A stretch of DNA of 64,000 bases, from the NCBI GenBank assembly GCA_944389175.1, contig CALXLK010000008.1:1-64000 (forward strand), in the 5' to 3' direction. Below are positions 18,690-27,600 of this stretch, piece after piece. The notes under the pieces were generated by a model that ran no database searches, was not told the DNA's origin, and was given only the letters and a program-made list of their open reading frames with translations. Every line of letters begins with the position of its first letter. Position 1 is the stretch's first letter. The translations under genes and the position numbers were made by a program. The stretch is from an uncultured Opitutales bacterium (GTDB taxonomy: Bacteria; Verrucomicrobiota; Verrucomicrobiia; Opitutales; Intestinicryptomonadaceae).

Positions 18690-20060
18690 ATGGACGACTG
18701 GCATGTAAAAATTTTAGGCACCGCAAACATAGCGCAACTTATGGTGCGCTACTGCGTGCCCACTATGTTGGCAACTTCAATACAGGCCTGCTACAACATA
18801 GTCGACCGCATATTTGTCGGCAGGGTTTGCGGCGAGGACGCCCTTGCGGCCGTCACTGTATGCTTTTCGCCCCAGCTGCTCTTCTTGGCCATATCCATGA
18901 TGATAGGCCAGGGCAGCGCGGCCCTGCTTTCAATTAAGCTCGGTCAAAAGGATTACGACGGGGCTTCGCGCGTCTTTTCCCAGGCGGCTTTGCTGTTTGT
19001 GCTCTTTTACATCGGAGCGCTCTGCATATTGATGCCTTTCATGCGCGAGATTCTCGAATTTTTCGGCGCGACCCCGAAGATTGTCGACGACGCCCAGGCC
19101 TACTACACGATAATCGTTTTCGGCCTCATTTTCGAAAAAATATCCTTTGGAATAAACAATCTAATCAGGGCGGAGGGGCGCCCGGCCTACGCGATGTCGA
19201 CAATGTTTGTAGGCGCCCTCTCAAACATAATTTTGGACTACGTTTTTATGTGCGTATTCGACATGGGAGTCCGCGGAGCCGCCTACGCGACCGTCGCGGC
19301 CCAGGCGCTCGGGTCTGTTTGGGTGATGCTCTTTTACGCGGGCGGGCGCAGTTGCCTAACATTTAGGCTATCCGACGTCAAGTTTCATAGGGACATAATC
19401 GGCGCGGTTTGCTCGGCCGGATCGCCTTCGCTTATCATGCAGCTGCTTGCGGGTTTGGGCGTTTCGCTATATGTAAAACAGGCCTGCGAGTTTGGTTCCG
19501 AGAGCACCATAGCAATTGTGGGCGTCGACTTCGCGTCGACTACCATAATGTTTATGCCGGTAGTGGGGCTTTCCATGGGCGTGCAGCCGATAATCGGATA
19601 CAACTGGGGGGCGAGAAACCCGGAGCGAGTGGTAAAGACATTCTACTATGCGCTCGCGGCGGCTACGGCGTTTTGCACGCTTGCTTTTGTGTTGGCCCAG
19701 CTGTACGCCGAGGTTATATTCATGCTTTTCTTCGGAGAAACTTCGAGCCTTATAACCGAGGGTGCGCGAATAATGCGCATACTCGTCTGCTGCACGCCGT
19801 TTATCGGGGCGAATATAGTTGCATCGGGCTTCTTCCAGTCGACAAAGCGGCCGGCCTATTCGGTGGCCGTAACATTCATCAGGCAGGCGTTGTTTTTGAT
19901 ACCGCTACTTTATCTGCTGCCCATATACTTCGGCCTTGACGGCCTGTGGGCGAGTTTCCCATTATCCGACTTCATGGCCTTTCTGGTGACGCTGGTCTTT
20001 ATTTTGTTGAAAATTACGCCCGCCCGGGTAGAAGCGGATATAAGATCGCTAAAAACATAG
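18690..20060 (+). CDS. MATE family multidrug/toxin efflux transporter
   Basis: 456 residues with 12 predicted membrane helices in two pseudo-repeats. The N-terminus LGTANIAQLMVRYCVPTMLA and the following NIVDRIFVG are diagnostic for MepA/DinF-type MATE proteins, which export cationic compounds by Na+ or H+ antiport. The ATG at MDDWHVK was preferred over a TTG 13 codons upstream, which would lie 7 bp after tyrS. The next gene starts 9 bp downstream, so a small operon is likely. The substrate is unknown. Confidence 0.88.
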   Translation: MDDWHVKILGTANIAQLMVRYCVPTMLATSIQACYNIVDRIFVGRVCGEDALAAVTVCFSPQLLFLAISMMIGQGSAALLSIKLGQKDYDGASRVFSQAALLFVLFYIGALCILMPFMREILEFFGATPKIVDDAQAYYTIIVFGLIFEKISFGINNLIRAEGRPAYAMSTMFVGALSNIILDYVFMCVFDMGVRGAAYATVAAQALGSVWVMLFYAGGRSCLTFRLSDVKFHRDIIGAVCSAGSPSLIMQLLAGLGVSLYVKQACEFGSESTIAIVGVDFASTTIMFMPVVGLSMGVQPIIGYNWGARNPERVVKTFYYALAAATAFCTLAFVLAQLYAEVIFMLFFGETSSLITEGARIMRILVCCTPFIGANIVASGFFQSTKRPAYSVAVTFIRQALFLIPLLYLLPIYFGLDGLWASFPLSDFMAFLVTLVFILLKITPARVEADIRSLKT

Positions 20061-20069
20061 TTGCAAACG

Positions 20070-20816
20070 ATGCCAAACCGACAGACAGTATACAGCGTAG
20101 TGTGCATGAAATGGGGGAAAAAGTATTCTCCGGAGTACGTGAATAAGCTCTACAACATGTGCAGGCGCAACATAAGCTTAAAGTTCAACTTCATCTGCTT
20201 TACCGACGATCCCTCCGGCATAAAAGAGGGCGTCGAGATTAAGCCGCTGCCCAAAATGAAGCTCGAGGCCGGGCCCGAGCGGGGCTGGCTGAAGCTTTCG
20301 ATGTTTTCGCCCGACGTCGACATCCCTCCGGGGCGGTGCCTGTTTATTGATTTGGATACCGTCATCGTCGACAATATAGACGACTACTTTAAGGTCGATG
20401 GGGATCTCGTCCTGGTAAAGCACAGGAATCCGTCGGCCACCCAGGGCGAGGGCATGACGAGCGTCTTCCGCTTCGAGGTCGGCGCGCACCCTCAAATATA
20501 CGAGAACTTTATGCGCAACAGCGCCTCCATAAAGAGACAGTATAGGCACGAACAGGCCTACGTGTGCGGTTTTTCAAAGGCCCACAATTTCCTGTCGTTT
20601 TTCCCCGAGCAGTGGAATCCGAGCTTTAAGCATAACTGCATGCGCTTTTTCCTGCTGGGCCTCTTTCTCGAGCCCAAGATACCAAGCGGGGCAAAGATGA
20701 TAATTTTCCACGGCAATCCAACTCCGGACATGGCTCTAAAGGGAAAAATAAAGGGGATAAAAAAACTCTTTAGGTTCGTAAAACCCCCAAAATGGCTCGC
20801 GGAATATTGGCGGTAA
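20070..20816 (+). CDS. Small glycosyltransferase-like protein
   Basis: 248 residues, no close family recognised. The N-terminal half alternates beta strands and helices like a GT-A fold. It contains GRCLFIDLDTVIVDNID (near residue 88-103), where DLD resembles the metal/nucleotide-sugar DxD motif of GT8-type transferases, and FICFTDDPSGIK near residue 45. The C-terminus is basic (KGKIKGIKKLFRFVKPPKW), which could bind membrane phospholipid. It follows the MATE gene by 9 bp. A role in cell-surface glycan assembly is inferred. It may instead belong to an uncharacterised family. Confidence 0.7.
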   Translation: MPNRQTVYSVVCMKWGKKYSPEYVNKLYNMCRRNISLKFNFICFTDDPSGIKEGVEIKPLPKMKLEAGPERGWLKLSMFSPDVDIPPGRCLFIDLDTVIVDNIDDYFKVDGDLVLVKHRNPSATQGEGMTSVFRFEVGAHPQIYENFMRNSASIKRQYRHEQAYVCGFSKAHNFLSFFPEQWNPSFKHNCMRFFLLGLFLEPKIPSGAKMIIFHGNPTPDMALKGKIKGIKKLFRFVKPPKWLAEYWR

Positions 20817-20834
20817 ATTTTTTTAAAATTTTTA

Positions 20835-20865
20835 TTGACAAGTCGAACATGCTGCTCGAGCATGT
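20835..20865 (+). promoter_or_regulatory. Putative trp promoter with operator-like dyad
   Basis: A consensus -35 box TTGACA (20835-20840) is followed at 17 bp by a weak -10 (GAGCAT, 20858-20863). A perfect dyad ACATGCT-GCTCG-AGCATGT (20847-20865) covers the spacer and the -10, where a repressor would block polymerase. The dyad does not match the E. coli TrpR operator as I know it. Confidence 0.55.
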
Positions 20866-20909
20866 GCCCGATCGAGTTGGAGAAGTTCTCGATAAAATAA
20901 AATATCTGA

Positions 20910-20942
20910 ATGAAAAATTGGTGGCGCAGTCTATGGTCGTGA
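20910..20942 (+). CDS. trpL: trp operon leader peptide
   Basis: A 10-codon frame encoding MKNWWRSLWS followed by TGA. Three of ten codons are TGG, two in tandem, far above chance for tryptophan. An in-frame TGA lies directly before the ATG, so the start is fixed. The peptide is probably not functional itself. Its translation senses charged tRNA-Trp and chooses between the two RNA folds that follow. The weak point is the lack of a good ribosome site at normal distance: a purine-rich GGAGAAG lies about 25 bases upstream. It stands 68 bp before trpE. Confidence 0.85.
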   Translation: MKNWWRSLWS

Positions 20943-20998
20943 GAGTTTAAAAGATTTTTTAAACTTTGGCGGCCATTTGTCTGGTCGCCTTTTTTTTT
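20933..20998 (+). terminator. trp attenuator (terminator plus antiterminator)
   Basis: The terminator is an 8-bp stem, 20968-20975 with 20982-20989 (GGCGGCCA with TGGTCGCC, one G-T pair), followed by nine T (20990-20998). The competing fold pairs 20933-20940 (last Trp codon to the stop codon) with 20969-20976, 8 contiguous pairs including two G-U, which destroys the terminator. A ribosome stalled at the tandem Trp codons leaves 20933-20940 mostly free and favours read-through. A ribosome at the stop codon covers it and favours termination. An A/T hairpin (20945-20964) lies between them. Confidence 0.85.
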
Positions 20999-21010
20999 GA
21001 CCTAAACAAA

Positions 21011-22513
21011 ATGACACCAAATAAAGAACAATTCAAAAGTCTCGCCGCCCAGGCGAACGTAATACCGGTATATTCTCAGGTTTTGGCAGACATGGAAACG
21101 CCGGTTTCCGTGTTTTCAAAACTTGAAAGTCGCTTTGACGACTGCTTCATGCTTGAAAGCGCCGAGAACGTCGACAACTGGGGGCGGTACTCGTTCTTGG
21201 GCTGCAATCCCAAAGCGGTATTTACGCTAAACGACAAACATTCGGTGCTGAAGTTTGCCGACGGGCGGGAAATAAAGTCGACGTCGACTGAAGGCCTCGA
21301 CCAAATAGCGCCGCTGCGCCAGTATTTGGCAAGCAGAAAGCCCGCGAGAATGCCGGAGCTTCCGTCTTTTGTCGGCGGCGCCGTGGGCTACTTCGGCTAC
21401 GAGTGCGTAAACATGTTCGAACGCCTTCCCGAGCCGAAGGGTCCGCGCACGTGGGACGATGCGCGCTTTGCGCTCTACGACGATGTCATCATTTTCGACA
21501 ACCTGCGCCACACGGCAAAAATAGCCGCATGTGTGCATATCGACGAATACGAGAATTTGGACGAGGCGTACGCCGCCGGAGAGCGGCGCGTGGCAAATCT
21601 GACGGCGCTATTTAGGGCCGAACGCCCCGAGAGAAAGGTTCAACCCTGCCAGATTGAGCTTAAGTCTAACATGACAAGCCAGGAGTTTTGCGCCATGGTT
21701 GAGAAGGCCAGGCAATACATAATAGAGGGCGAGGCCATTCAGATTGTCCCTTCCCAGAAGTTTTCCACCGACGCAAAGATAGACGCCATAGCCGCTTACA
21801 GGGCTTTGCGCCTAATTAATCCTTCGCCGTACATGTTTTTCATAAAGGGCGCGGGCAGATACTTGGTGGGCTCGTCTCCCGAAACGCTCATACGCTTTAA
21901 GGATGGCACCGCCAGGGTAAGGCCCATAGCCGGCACGCGGCGCCGCGGAAAGGACCTTACCGAAGACATGAAACTGGCCGACGAATTGCTTTCAAACGAG
22001 AAGGAACGCGCGGAGCATTTGATGCTTGTTGACCTCGGAAGAAACGATTTGTCGCGCTTCTGCAAGACGTCGACGGTTATGGTGCGCGAATTTATGAAAA
22101 TTGAAAGGTATTCGCACGTCATGCACCTTGTTTCCGACATAGGCGGAATAGTGCGCGAGGGCATCGACGCCTTCGACGCACTCAAGGCAGCCTTCCCCGC
22201 GGGGACACTCTCCGGCGCCCCAAAAATCAGGGCGATGGAGATAATAAACGAGCTTGAACCCGAACGCAGGGGGCCCTACGGCGGTGCGACGGGATACATA
22301 GACTACTCCGGCAACATGGACTTGGCAATTACAATCCGCACCTTGCAGATAGCCGGCGGAAAGACGTCGGTTCAGGCTGGGGCGGGCATCGTATACGATT
22401 CAGTCCCGGCCTTCGAGTACGAGGAGACCCGAATGAAGTCGCGCGCGGTGGCCAAAGCCATAGAGACCGCGCAAAATTTGGAGGACGCCGACGTGGGCGG
22501 ACTTGTCAGATAA
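21011..22513 (+). CDS. trpE: Anthranilate synthase component I
   Basis: 500 residues from the ATG of MTPNKEQF. The frame is open 15 codons earlier, but that stretch overlaps the attenuator. It makes anthranilate from chorismate with ammonia supplied by TrpG. Chorismate-binding motifs are INPSPYMFF, SSPETLIR, RPIAGTRRRG, AGTLSGAPKIRAMEI and the C-terminal YGGATGYIDYSGNMD. The feedback site is kept in the form MLES followed by Ser ten residues on, so tryptophan inhibition is likely. It is first of seven genes in one operon and is controlled by the upstream attenuator. A ribosome site is not obvious. Confidence 0.95.
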   Translation: MTPNKEQFKSLAAQANVIPVYSQVLADMETPVSVFSKLESRFDDCFMLESAENVDNWGRYSFLGCNPKAVFTLNDKHSVLKFADGREIKSTSTEGLDQIAPLRQYLASRKPARMPELPSFVGGAVGYFGYECVNMFERLPEPKGPRTWDDARFALYDDVIIFDNLRHTAKIAACVHIDEYENLDEAYAAGERRVANLTALFRAERPERKVQPCQIELKSNMTSQEFCAMVEKARQYIIEGEAIQIVPSQKFSTDAKIDAIAAYRALRLINPSPYMFFIKGAGRYLVGSSPETLIRFKDGTARVRPIAGTRRRGKDLTEDMKLADELLSNEKERAEHLMLVDLGRNDLSRFCKTSTVMVREFMKIERYSHVMHLVSDIGGIVREGIDAFDALKAAFPAGTLSGAPKIRAMEIINELEPERRGPYGGATGYIDYSGNMDLAITIRTLQIAGGKTSVQAGAGIVYDSVPAFEYEETRMKSRAVAKAIETAQNLEDADVGGLVR

Positions 22514-22524
22514 GGAGGATTCAT

Positions 22525-23103
22525 ATGGTACTTTTGATAGACAACTACGATTCTTTTACGTTTAACCTGCTCGACTACGCCGCGGCTCTGGGAGCCGACG
22601 TAAAGGTTGTCCGCAACGACGAGCTCACAGCGGACGAGATGTTCGCCCTAAAACCGGGGGCGGTCATAATTTCGCCCGGGCCCAGCAATCCGCAGCACGC
22701 GGGTGTGTGCGTCGAGTTTATCCGCAAATACGCGGGGAAAGTTCCCATGTTCGGGGTGTGTCTGGGAATGCAGTCGATGGGATATGCCTTCGGCGGCGAC
22801 ATAGTCTCGGCAAAGCGCATAATGCACGGTAAAATCAGCAAAATTAGGCACACTGGCAAGGGCGTTTTCGAGGGAATGCCGGAGAACCTGTCGATGGTTC
22901 GCTACCACTCGCTGGCGGTGAGCGCCGACACTATGCCGGAGTGCCTCGAGATAACCGCCGTCGCCGAGGACGGCGAAGTAATGGGGTTGCGCCATAAGAA
23001 ATTCGACATCGAGGGCGTCCAGTTCCACCCGGAGTCGGTCTTAAGTTACGGCGGAAAGCGCCTCATCGAAAATTTCCTGCGCCTCAGCGGAGAGATAAAA
23101 TGA
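22525..23103 (+). CDS. trpG: Anthranilate synthase component II (glutamine amidotransferase)
   Basis: 192 residues of a class I glutamine amidotransferase. It releases ammonia from glutamine for TrpE. The triad is visible: Cys in MFGVCLGMQ and His-Glu in VQFHPESVLS. The N-terminus LLIDNYDSFTFNL is typical of TrpG/PabA. An AAGGAGG ribosome site stands before the ATG. It is a separate protein, not fused to TrpE or TrpD. As in many bacteria, it could also serve p-aminobenzoate synthesis, since no pabA/pabB gene is in the window. It overlaps trpD by 4 bp. Confidence 0.94.
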   Translation: MVLLIDNYDSFTFNLLDYAAALGADVKVVRNDELTADEMFALKPGAVIISPGPSNPQHAGVCVEFIRKYAGKVPMFGVCLGMQSMGYAFGGDIVSAKRIMHGKISKIRHTGKGVFEGMPENLSMVRYHSLAVSADTMPECLEITAVAEDGEVMGLRHKKFDIEGVQFHPESVLSYGGKRLIENFLRLSGEIK

Positions 23104-24122
23104 AAAACACTCTAAAGGCATTGTCAGTCCTGGTAAACGAGCGCCGCAATCTCACCCTAAAGGAGTCGAGCGACGTGTTCGACGAAATTATGGACGGGCG
23201 GGTTTGCAACGAAATATTGGCGGCCTTTCTTTCCGCGCTCAAGTACAAGGGGGAATGCGTCGACGAGGTGGTCGGTGCGGCCACCGCCATGCGCGCGCGG
23301 GCGACTTTCATAAGCTCCGGGGAATCGTCCCCGATAGACACCTGCGGCACGGGCGGAGACGGCTTGAATACCTTCAACATATCGACCACGGCCGCATTTA
23401 TCACGGCCGGCGCAGGCGTCAGCGTGGCAAAGCACGGCAACAGGGGCGCCTCGGCAAAGAGCGGCTCGGCCGACGTGCTCGCCAGGCTCGGGTTTAACTT
23501 GGACGCCGACACGGCATTGATGGAGCACTGCCTGCAGGAAAACGGCATAGCGTTTCTTTTTGCGCCGAAGATGCATCCTGCAATGCGCTATGCGGCCCCG
23601 GTCAGGAAAATGCTGGGCTTTAGGACAATATTCAACCTGCTCGGGCCGCTCGTCAATCCGGCGGGGGTTCTTTCGCAGATAATAGGCGTCTTCGACGCCT
23701 CTTACACGGAGCTGCTGGCCTACAGCCTCAAATGCCTGGGATCGCGCAGGGTCATGATAGTCCACTCGGCCGACGGCATGGACGAGATTTCGCCGTGCGC
23801 GCTCACGAGGATAAGCGAGCTTAAAAACGGCAGCATATGCACCCACGAGTTTAATCCCGGCCAGTATCTCGACAGGATAGGCAGCTTCGGCGAATTGCGC
23901 GGAGACGACGCCGCATACAACGCGGAAGTCACCATGCGCATCCTTGACAACAAAGACCACAGCGCCGCGACAGACGCGTGCCTGCTAAACGCCGCGGCCG
24001 GCATATACGTGGCCGGAAAGGCGGACGATTTTCAGACGGCCTTAAAAATGGCCAGAGAATCCCTCTCAAGCGGCGCGGCCAAAGAAAAGCTGGTAAAGCT
24101 CATAGAATTTTCAAAGAAATAG
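23100..24122 (+). CDS. trpD: Anthranilate phosphoribosyltransferase
   Basis: 340 residues, full length. It transfers phosphoribose from PRPP to anthranilate. The PRPP/Mg site CGTGGDGLNTFNIST and the KHGNRGASAKSGSADVLARLG block are intact, as is the anthranilate-side FLFAPKMHPAM. ATGA overlap with trpG indicates translational coupling. Three bases separate it from trpC. Confidence 0.95.
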   Translation: MKNTLKALSVLVNERRNLTLKESSDVFDEIMDGRVCNEILAAFLSALKYKGECVDEVVGAATAMRARATFISSGESSPIDTCGTGGDGLNTFNISTTAAFITAGAGVSVAKHGNRGASAKSGSADVLARLGFNLDADTALMEHCLQENGIAFLFAPKMHPAMRYAAPVRKMLGFRTIFNLLGPLVNPAGVLSQIIGVFDASYTELLAYSLKCLGSRRVMIVHSADGMDEISPCALTRISELKNGSICTHEFNPGQYLDRIGSFGELRGDDAAYNAEVTMRILDNKDHSAATDACLLNAAAGIYVAGKADDFQTALKMARESLSSGAAKEKLVKLIEFSKK

Positions 24123-24125
24123 CGT

Positions 24126-24923
24126 ATGCAAACAAATTCAATATTGGACGAAATTTGCCGGCGCAAACGCATCGACTTGGATGCTGAGAAGGATTTGCTA
24201 GGTTTCGACGAGATATATCGAAGGGCCTTGGAATCTCCCGCGCGCGCGTCGTTTAAGGCGGCTCTCTCCAAGCGGGGAATGGTTCCAAATGTCATTGCCG
24301 AGCTCAAAAAGGCATCGCCGTCGCGCGGCCTGATTCGCCCGGAATTCGATGTGGCATCTTTGGCTAGGGGGCTTGAGGGTGCCGGGGCGTCGGCTTTGTC
24401 GGTGCTTACGGAGACCCACTACTTCCTGGGGGGCGACAAAAACTTGGAGATAGCCGCACAAACAGTTAAAATACCGCTTCTTTGCAAAGATTTTATATTT
24501 GACGAATACCAGATATGCAAGGCCAGGCTGTTGGGGGCGTCGGCGGTGCTGCTTATAGTTAGGATGCTGGAGGCTTCGTCGCTGGAAAGGCTAATGGCCT
24601 TTGCAAGGGGGCTGGGCCTCGACGTGCTTTGCGAGACCCACAACGAGTCGGAGATCGCCGCCGCATGCGACGCAGGCGCCGACATAATCGGCGTTAATTG
24701 CCGCAATCTCGCCTCTTTTGAAACCGATTTCGGCATTGTGGAGCGCCAGCTTTCCAAGGTGCCAAGCGGCGCCGTGAAAGTGGCCGAAAGCGCAATCGAG
24801 GATGCCCGTATGTTGCTACGGGCAAAAAATGCGGGGGCCGACGCGGCGCTAATAGGCACGGCGCTCATGTCAAAGGCAGATCCTGCCAAGGCTCTCTCGG
24901 AGATGATTTCGCATGGGCGTTAA
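24126..24923 (+). CDS. trpC: Indole-3-glycerol phosphate synthase
   Basis: 265 residues of a TIM barrel. It closes the indole ring of CdRP to indole-3-glycerol phosphate. The motifs are VIAELKKASPSRGLIR (catalytic Lys and phosphate site), LLCKDFIFDEYQI with the second catalytic Lys, GADIIGVNCRNL and VAESAIE. It is monofunctional. The phosphoribosylanthranilate isomerase is the next gene and overlaps it by 11 bp. Confidence 0.95.
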   Translation: MQTNSILDEICRRKRIDLDAEKDLLGFDEIYRRALESPARASFKAALSKRGMVPNVIAELKKASPSRGLIRPEFDVASLARGLEGAGASALSVLTETHYFLGGDKNLEIAAQTVKIPLLCKDFIFDEYQICKARLLGASAVLLIVRMLEASSLERLMAFARGLGLDVLCETHNESEIAAACDAGADIIGVNCRNLASFETDFGIVERQLSKVPSGAVKVAESAIEDARMLLRAKNAGADAALIGTALMSKADPAKALSEMISHGR

Positions 24924-25539
24924 AATAAAAATTTGCGGGCTAAAGAGCGTTGCAGACGCGGAAGTGGCGGCCGCCTGCGGGGCCGACTTTGCGGGGGTTG
25001 TATTCCACGAAAAAAGCCCGCGCAAAGTTTCGGTTGAAACGGCGCGCCGAATCGCCATGGCATCCCGCGCCGCCTCGGCAAAGCCGATAAAGCTTGTCGG
25101 CGTATTTACCCGGGGGGATTATTCGTTTATAAGGCAGACTATGTGCGAGGCCGATTTGGATATAGCGCAGCTTCATTTTGACGCCTCCGACGATCTAGTC
25201 GAGCGCCTTATGAAAGACTGGCGGGTGTGGCGCGCGTTTTGGCTTTCATGCGAGGCCGACGTCGAGGCCGCGCTCTCTTCAAAAGCCGACGCCGTGCTGC
25301 TCGATTCCCGGAATTCGATTTTGCCCGGAGGAACCGGCGAGCTTTCAAACTGGGAATTGGCCGCGGAAGTTGCCCGCAAACGCAAGGTCGTCCTTGCGGG
25401 GGGGATTTCCGCCGAGAACGCCTTAGAGGCGGTATCGGCGGTTAGGCCCTGGGCTATCGATGCAAACAGCGGCGTGGAAGTAGCACCGGGCCAAAAGGAT
25501 CCTTTGAAAATTCGCAAACTTTTATCTCTTAAATTATGA
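24913..25539 (+). CDS. trpF: Phosphoribosylanthranilate isomerase
   Basis: 208 residues of a TIM barrel carrying out the Amadori rearrangement of PRA to CdRP. The general base Cys8 is in KIKICGLKS and the general acid Asp131 in [26 protein letters not shown] and [14 protein letters not shown] form the phosphate pocket. The usual QLHG is QLHF here. It overlaps trpC by 11 bp and trpB by 4 bp. Confidence 0.93.
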   Translation: MGVKIKICGLKSVADAEVAAACGADFAGVVFHEKSPRKVSVETARRIAMASRAASAKPIKLVGVFTRGDYSFIRQTMCEADLDIAQLHFDASDDLVERLMKDWRVWRAFWLSCEADVEAALSSKADAVLLDSRNSILPGGTGELSNWELAAEVARKRKVVLAGGISAENALEAVSAVRPWAIDANSGVEVAPGQKDPLKIRKLLSLKL

Positions 25540-26741
25540 AAGAATACATAGACACAAAACACGGAAAATTCGGGCAATACGGCGGGCAGTACGTCGCCGA
25601 GACGCTCATGAGCGCCCTTAAAGACCTCGAAGCCGAGTTTAACAAGGCGCTAAAAGACGAGTCCTTCCAGCGGGAATATCTTCAGTTGCTCAAGGATTAC
25701 GTCGGGCGTCCGACCCCGCTTTACTATGCGGAACGCCTCAGCAAATATTGCGGCGGGGCGCGCATTTATCTAAAGCGCGAAGATCTAAACCACACCGGCG
25801 CCCATAAAATAAACAACGCCCTCGGACAGGCTCTACTTGCGCGCAGAATGGGCAAACGGCGCCTGATAGCCGAGACTGGCGCGGGCATGCACGGCGTGGC
25901 AACGGCCACGGCGGCCGCCCTCCTGGGGCTTGAGTGCGACATATTTATGGGCGCCGAGGACATCAGGCGCCAGGCTCAGAACGTATCGCGCATACAGATG
26001 CTCGGCGGCAAGATGGTCAAGGTGAGTCTCGACGATGTAGAAGCCACGCTCAAGGACGCCATGAACGAGGCTCTGCGCAACTGGGTCGCCACGGTGGAGG
26101 ACACTTTCTACGTCATAGGCACGGCGGCCGGCCCGCACCCGTATCCGCTGATGGTCAAGGAATTTCAGTCGATAATAGGCAGGGAGGCCAAAAGGCAGTT
26201 TATGGAGGCAAACGGAGGTGCGCTGCCCAAACAGGTCATAGCATGCGTCGGCGGAGGCAGCAATTCCATAGGCACATTTGCGCCCTTCATAGGCGACGAT
26301 AGCGTGGCTCTCTACGGGGCGGAGGCCGCAGGAGCGGGGATTGAAACCGGCAGGCATTCGGCCAGCCTCAACGGCGGCTCGGTTGGCGTTCTCCACGGAA
26401 ATAAGACGTACCTTTTGCAGGACGAAAACGGGCAGATACTAAACACGTATTCGGTATCTGCGGGGCTCGACTATCCAGGGGTCGGCCCGGAACACGCCTA
26501 TCTGCACGACACCGGCAGGGCAAAATACGTGCCGATAACAGACGCCGAGGCGGTGGACGCCTTTGAAAAACTCTGCCGCTACGAGGGCATTATTCCGGCG
26601 TTGGAATCCTCGCACGCGCTGGCTCTGGCGATTAAAAATGCGCGCGATATGTCGAAAGAGGACAGCATTATCGTAACGCTCTCGGGGCGCGGCGACAAGG
26701 ATATGCAGTCGGTTTTGGAATATTTGGAGGCAAATAAGTAG
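25536..26741 (+). CDS. trpB: Tryptophan synthase beta chain
   Basis: 401 residues, PLP enzyme. It condenses indole with serine to tryptophan. Lys91 in [11 protein letters not shown] holds PLP. Glu113 in [14 protein letters not shown] is the catalytic acid/base, and VGGGSNSIG binds the PLP phosphate. The residue after GAG is Met118, where most TrpB proteins I know have Gln. The length and the GRGDKD C-terminal motif fit the standard TrpB1 type that pairs with TrpA. Overlap with trpF and direct abutment with trpA support complex assembly. Confidence 0.95.
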   Translation: MKEYIDTKHGKFGQYGGQYVAETLMSALKDLEAEFNKALKDESFQREYLQLLKDYVGRPTPLYYAERLSKYCGGARIYLKREDLNHTGAHKINNALGQALLARRMGKRRLIAETGAGMHGVATATAAALLGLECDIFMGAEDIRRQAQNVSRIQMLGGKMVKVSLDDVEATLKDAMNEALRNWVATVEDTFYVIGTAAGPHPYPLMVKEFQSIIGREAKRQFMEANGGALPKQVIACVGGGSNSIGTFAPFIGDDSVALYGAEAAGAGIETGRHSASLNGGSVGVLHGNKTYLLQDENGQILNTYSVSAGLDYPGVGPEHAYLHDTGRAKYVPITDAEAVDAFEKLCRYEGIIPALESSHALALAIKNARDMSKEDSIIVTLSGRGDKDMQSVLEYLEANK

Positions 26742-27542
26742 ATGAAAAATCTTTTCGCAAAATTAAAGGAAGAAAAACGAGCCGGTCTGGTTATTTTCCT
26801 GACCTGCGGCGACCCGTCAATGGAGTTTACGGAAAAGCTCGTGGAGCGCGTCTGCAAGGCGGGCGCGGACGTCGTGGAGCTCGGCGTGCCGTTCTCGGAT
26901 CCCATGGCCGACGGCAAGACGATTCAAATGTCGAGCGCGCGCGCCATCAAGGCGGGGGCGACTTTTGCAAAAGTCTTGGATTTGGTCGCGCGCCTCAGGG
27001 CAAAGGGGATAGACAAAAAATTCGTCCTCTTTTCGTATTTTAATCCGATATTCCACTACGGGACTGCCCGCGCCGCCAAACAGAGCAAGGAGGCGGGCGT
27101 CGATGCGTGGCTGGTAGTCGATGTGCCGATGGAGGAAGGCGACGAGATTCGCCAATACACAACCCCCCTGGGCATAGACTTCGTGCCGTTGGCAGCCCCC
27201 ACATCTTCGCCCGAACGCATACGCGAAATTTCCGAGCACGGCAGCGGTATGCTATACTATGTGTCGGTCGCCGGCGTGACGGGAGCGCGTACGAAACTTC
27301 CCGATGGCTTTCAGAGCCGCATGCAGGCCGTATGCAAAGCCTCTAAGCTCCCCGTCGGCGTGGGCTTTGGCATATCGACACCCCAGATGGCCTCGGCCGT
27401 GGCGTCCGTCGCCGACGCGGTCATAGTGGGCAGCAAGTTTATAGACACCGTTTATAAAACTTACGTGGAAAAAGGAGAAGATGCCGCTCTGGAGGCCGCA
27501 GAAAATTTTGTGCGCCCACTGGCGGCGGCGCTTAAAAAGTAG
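26742..27542 (+). CDS. trpA: Tryptophan synthase alpha chain
   Basis: 266 residues of a TIM barrel. It cleaves indole-3-glycerol phosphate and channels indole to TrpB. Catalytic Glu46 and Asp57 lie in VVELGVPFSDPMADG. The following residue is Lys59 where Pro is common (ADGPTIQ). FSYFNPIFHYG, SVAGVTGAR and VGVGFGIST are the loop and phosphate motifs. It begins immediately after the trpB stop codon and ends the operon before a strong terminator. Confidence 0.94.
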   Translation: MKNLFAKLKEEKRAGLVIFLTCGDPSMEFTEKLVERVCKAGADVVELGVPFSDPMADGKTIQMSSARAIKAGATFAKVLDLVARLRAKGIDKKFVLFSYFNPIFHYGTARAAKQSKEAGVDAWLVVDVPMEEGDEIRQYTTPLGIDFVPLAAPTSSPERIREISEHGSGMLYYVSVAGVTGARTKLPDGFQSRMQAVCKASKLPVGVGFGISTPQMASAVASVADAVIVGSKFIDTVYKTYVEKGEDAALEAAENFVRPLAAALKK

Positions 27543-27568
27543 TCTCTTAACAATCCGCGTTTTCCCGA

Positions 27569-27600
27569 CCCTCCGCCCATGGGTGGAGGGATTTTTTTTA
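27569..27600 (+). terminator. Intrinsic terminator of the trp operon
   Basis: CCCTCCGCC pairs with GGTGGAGGG around a tight loop, followed by a run of eight T starting at 27592. Confidence 0.9.

Noticed and set aside
23157-23960. 267-codon frame antisense to trpD
   Set aside because: It is a shadow of a clearly conserved gene; no motif and no ribosome site.
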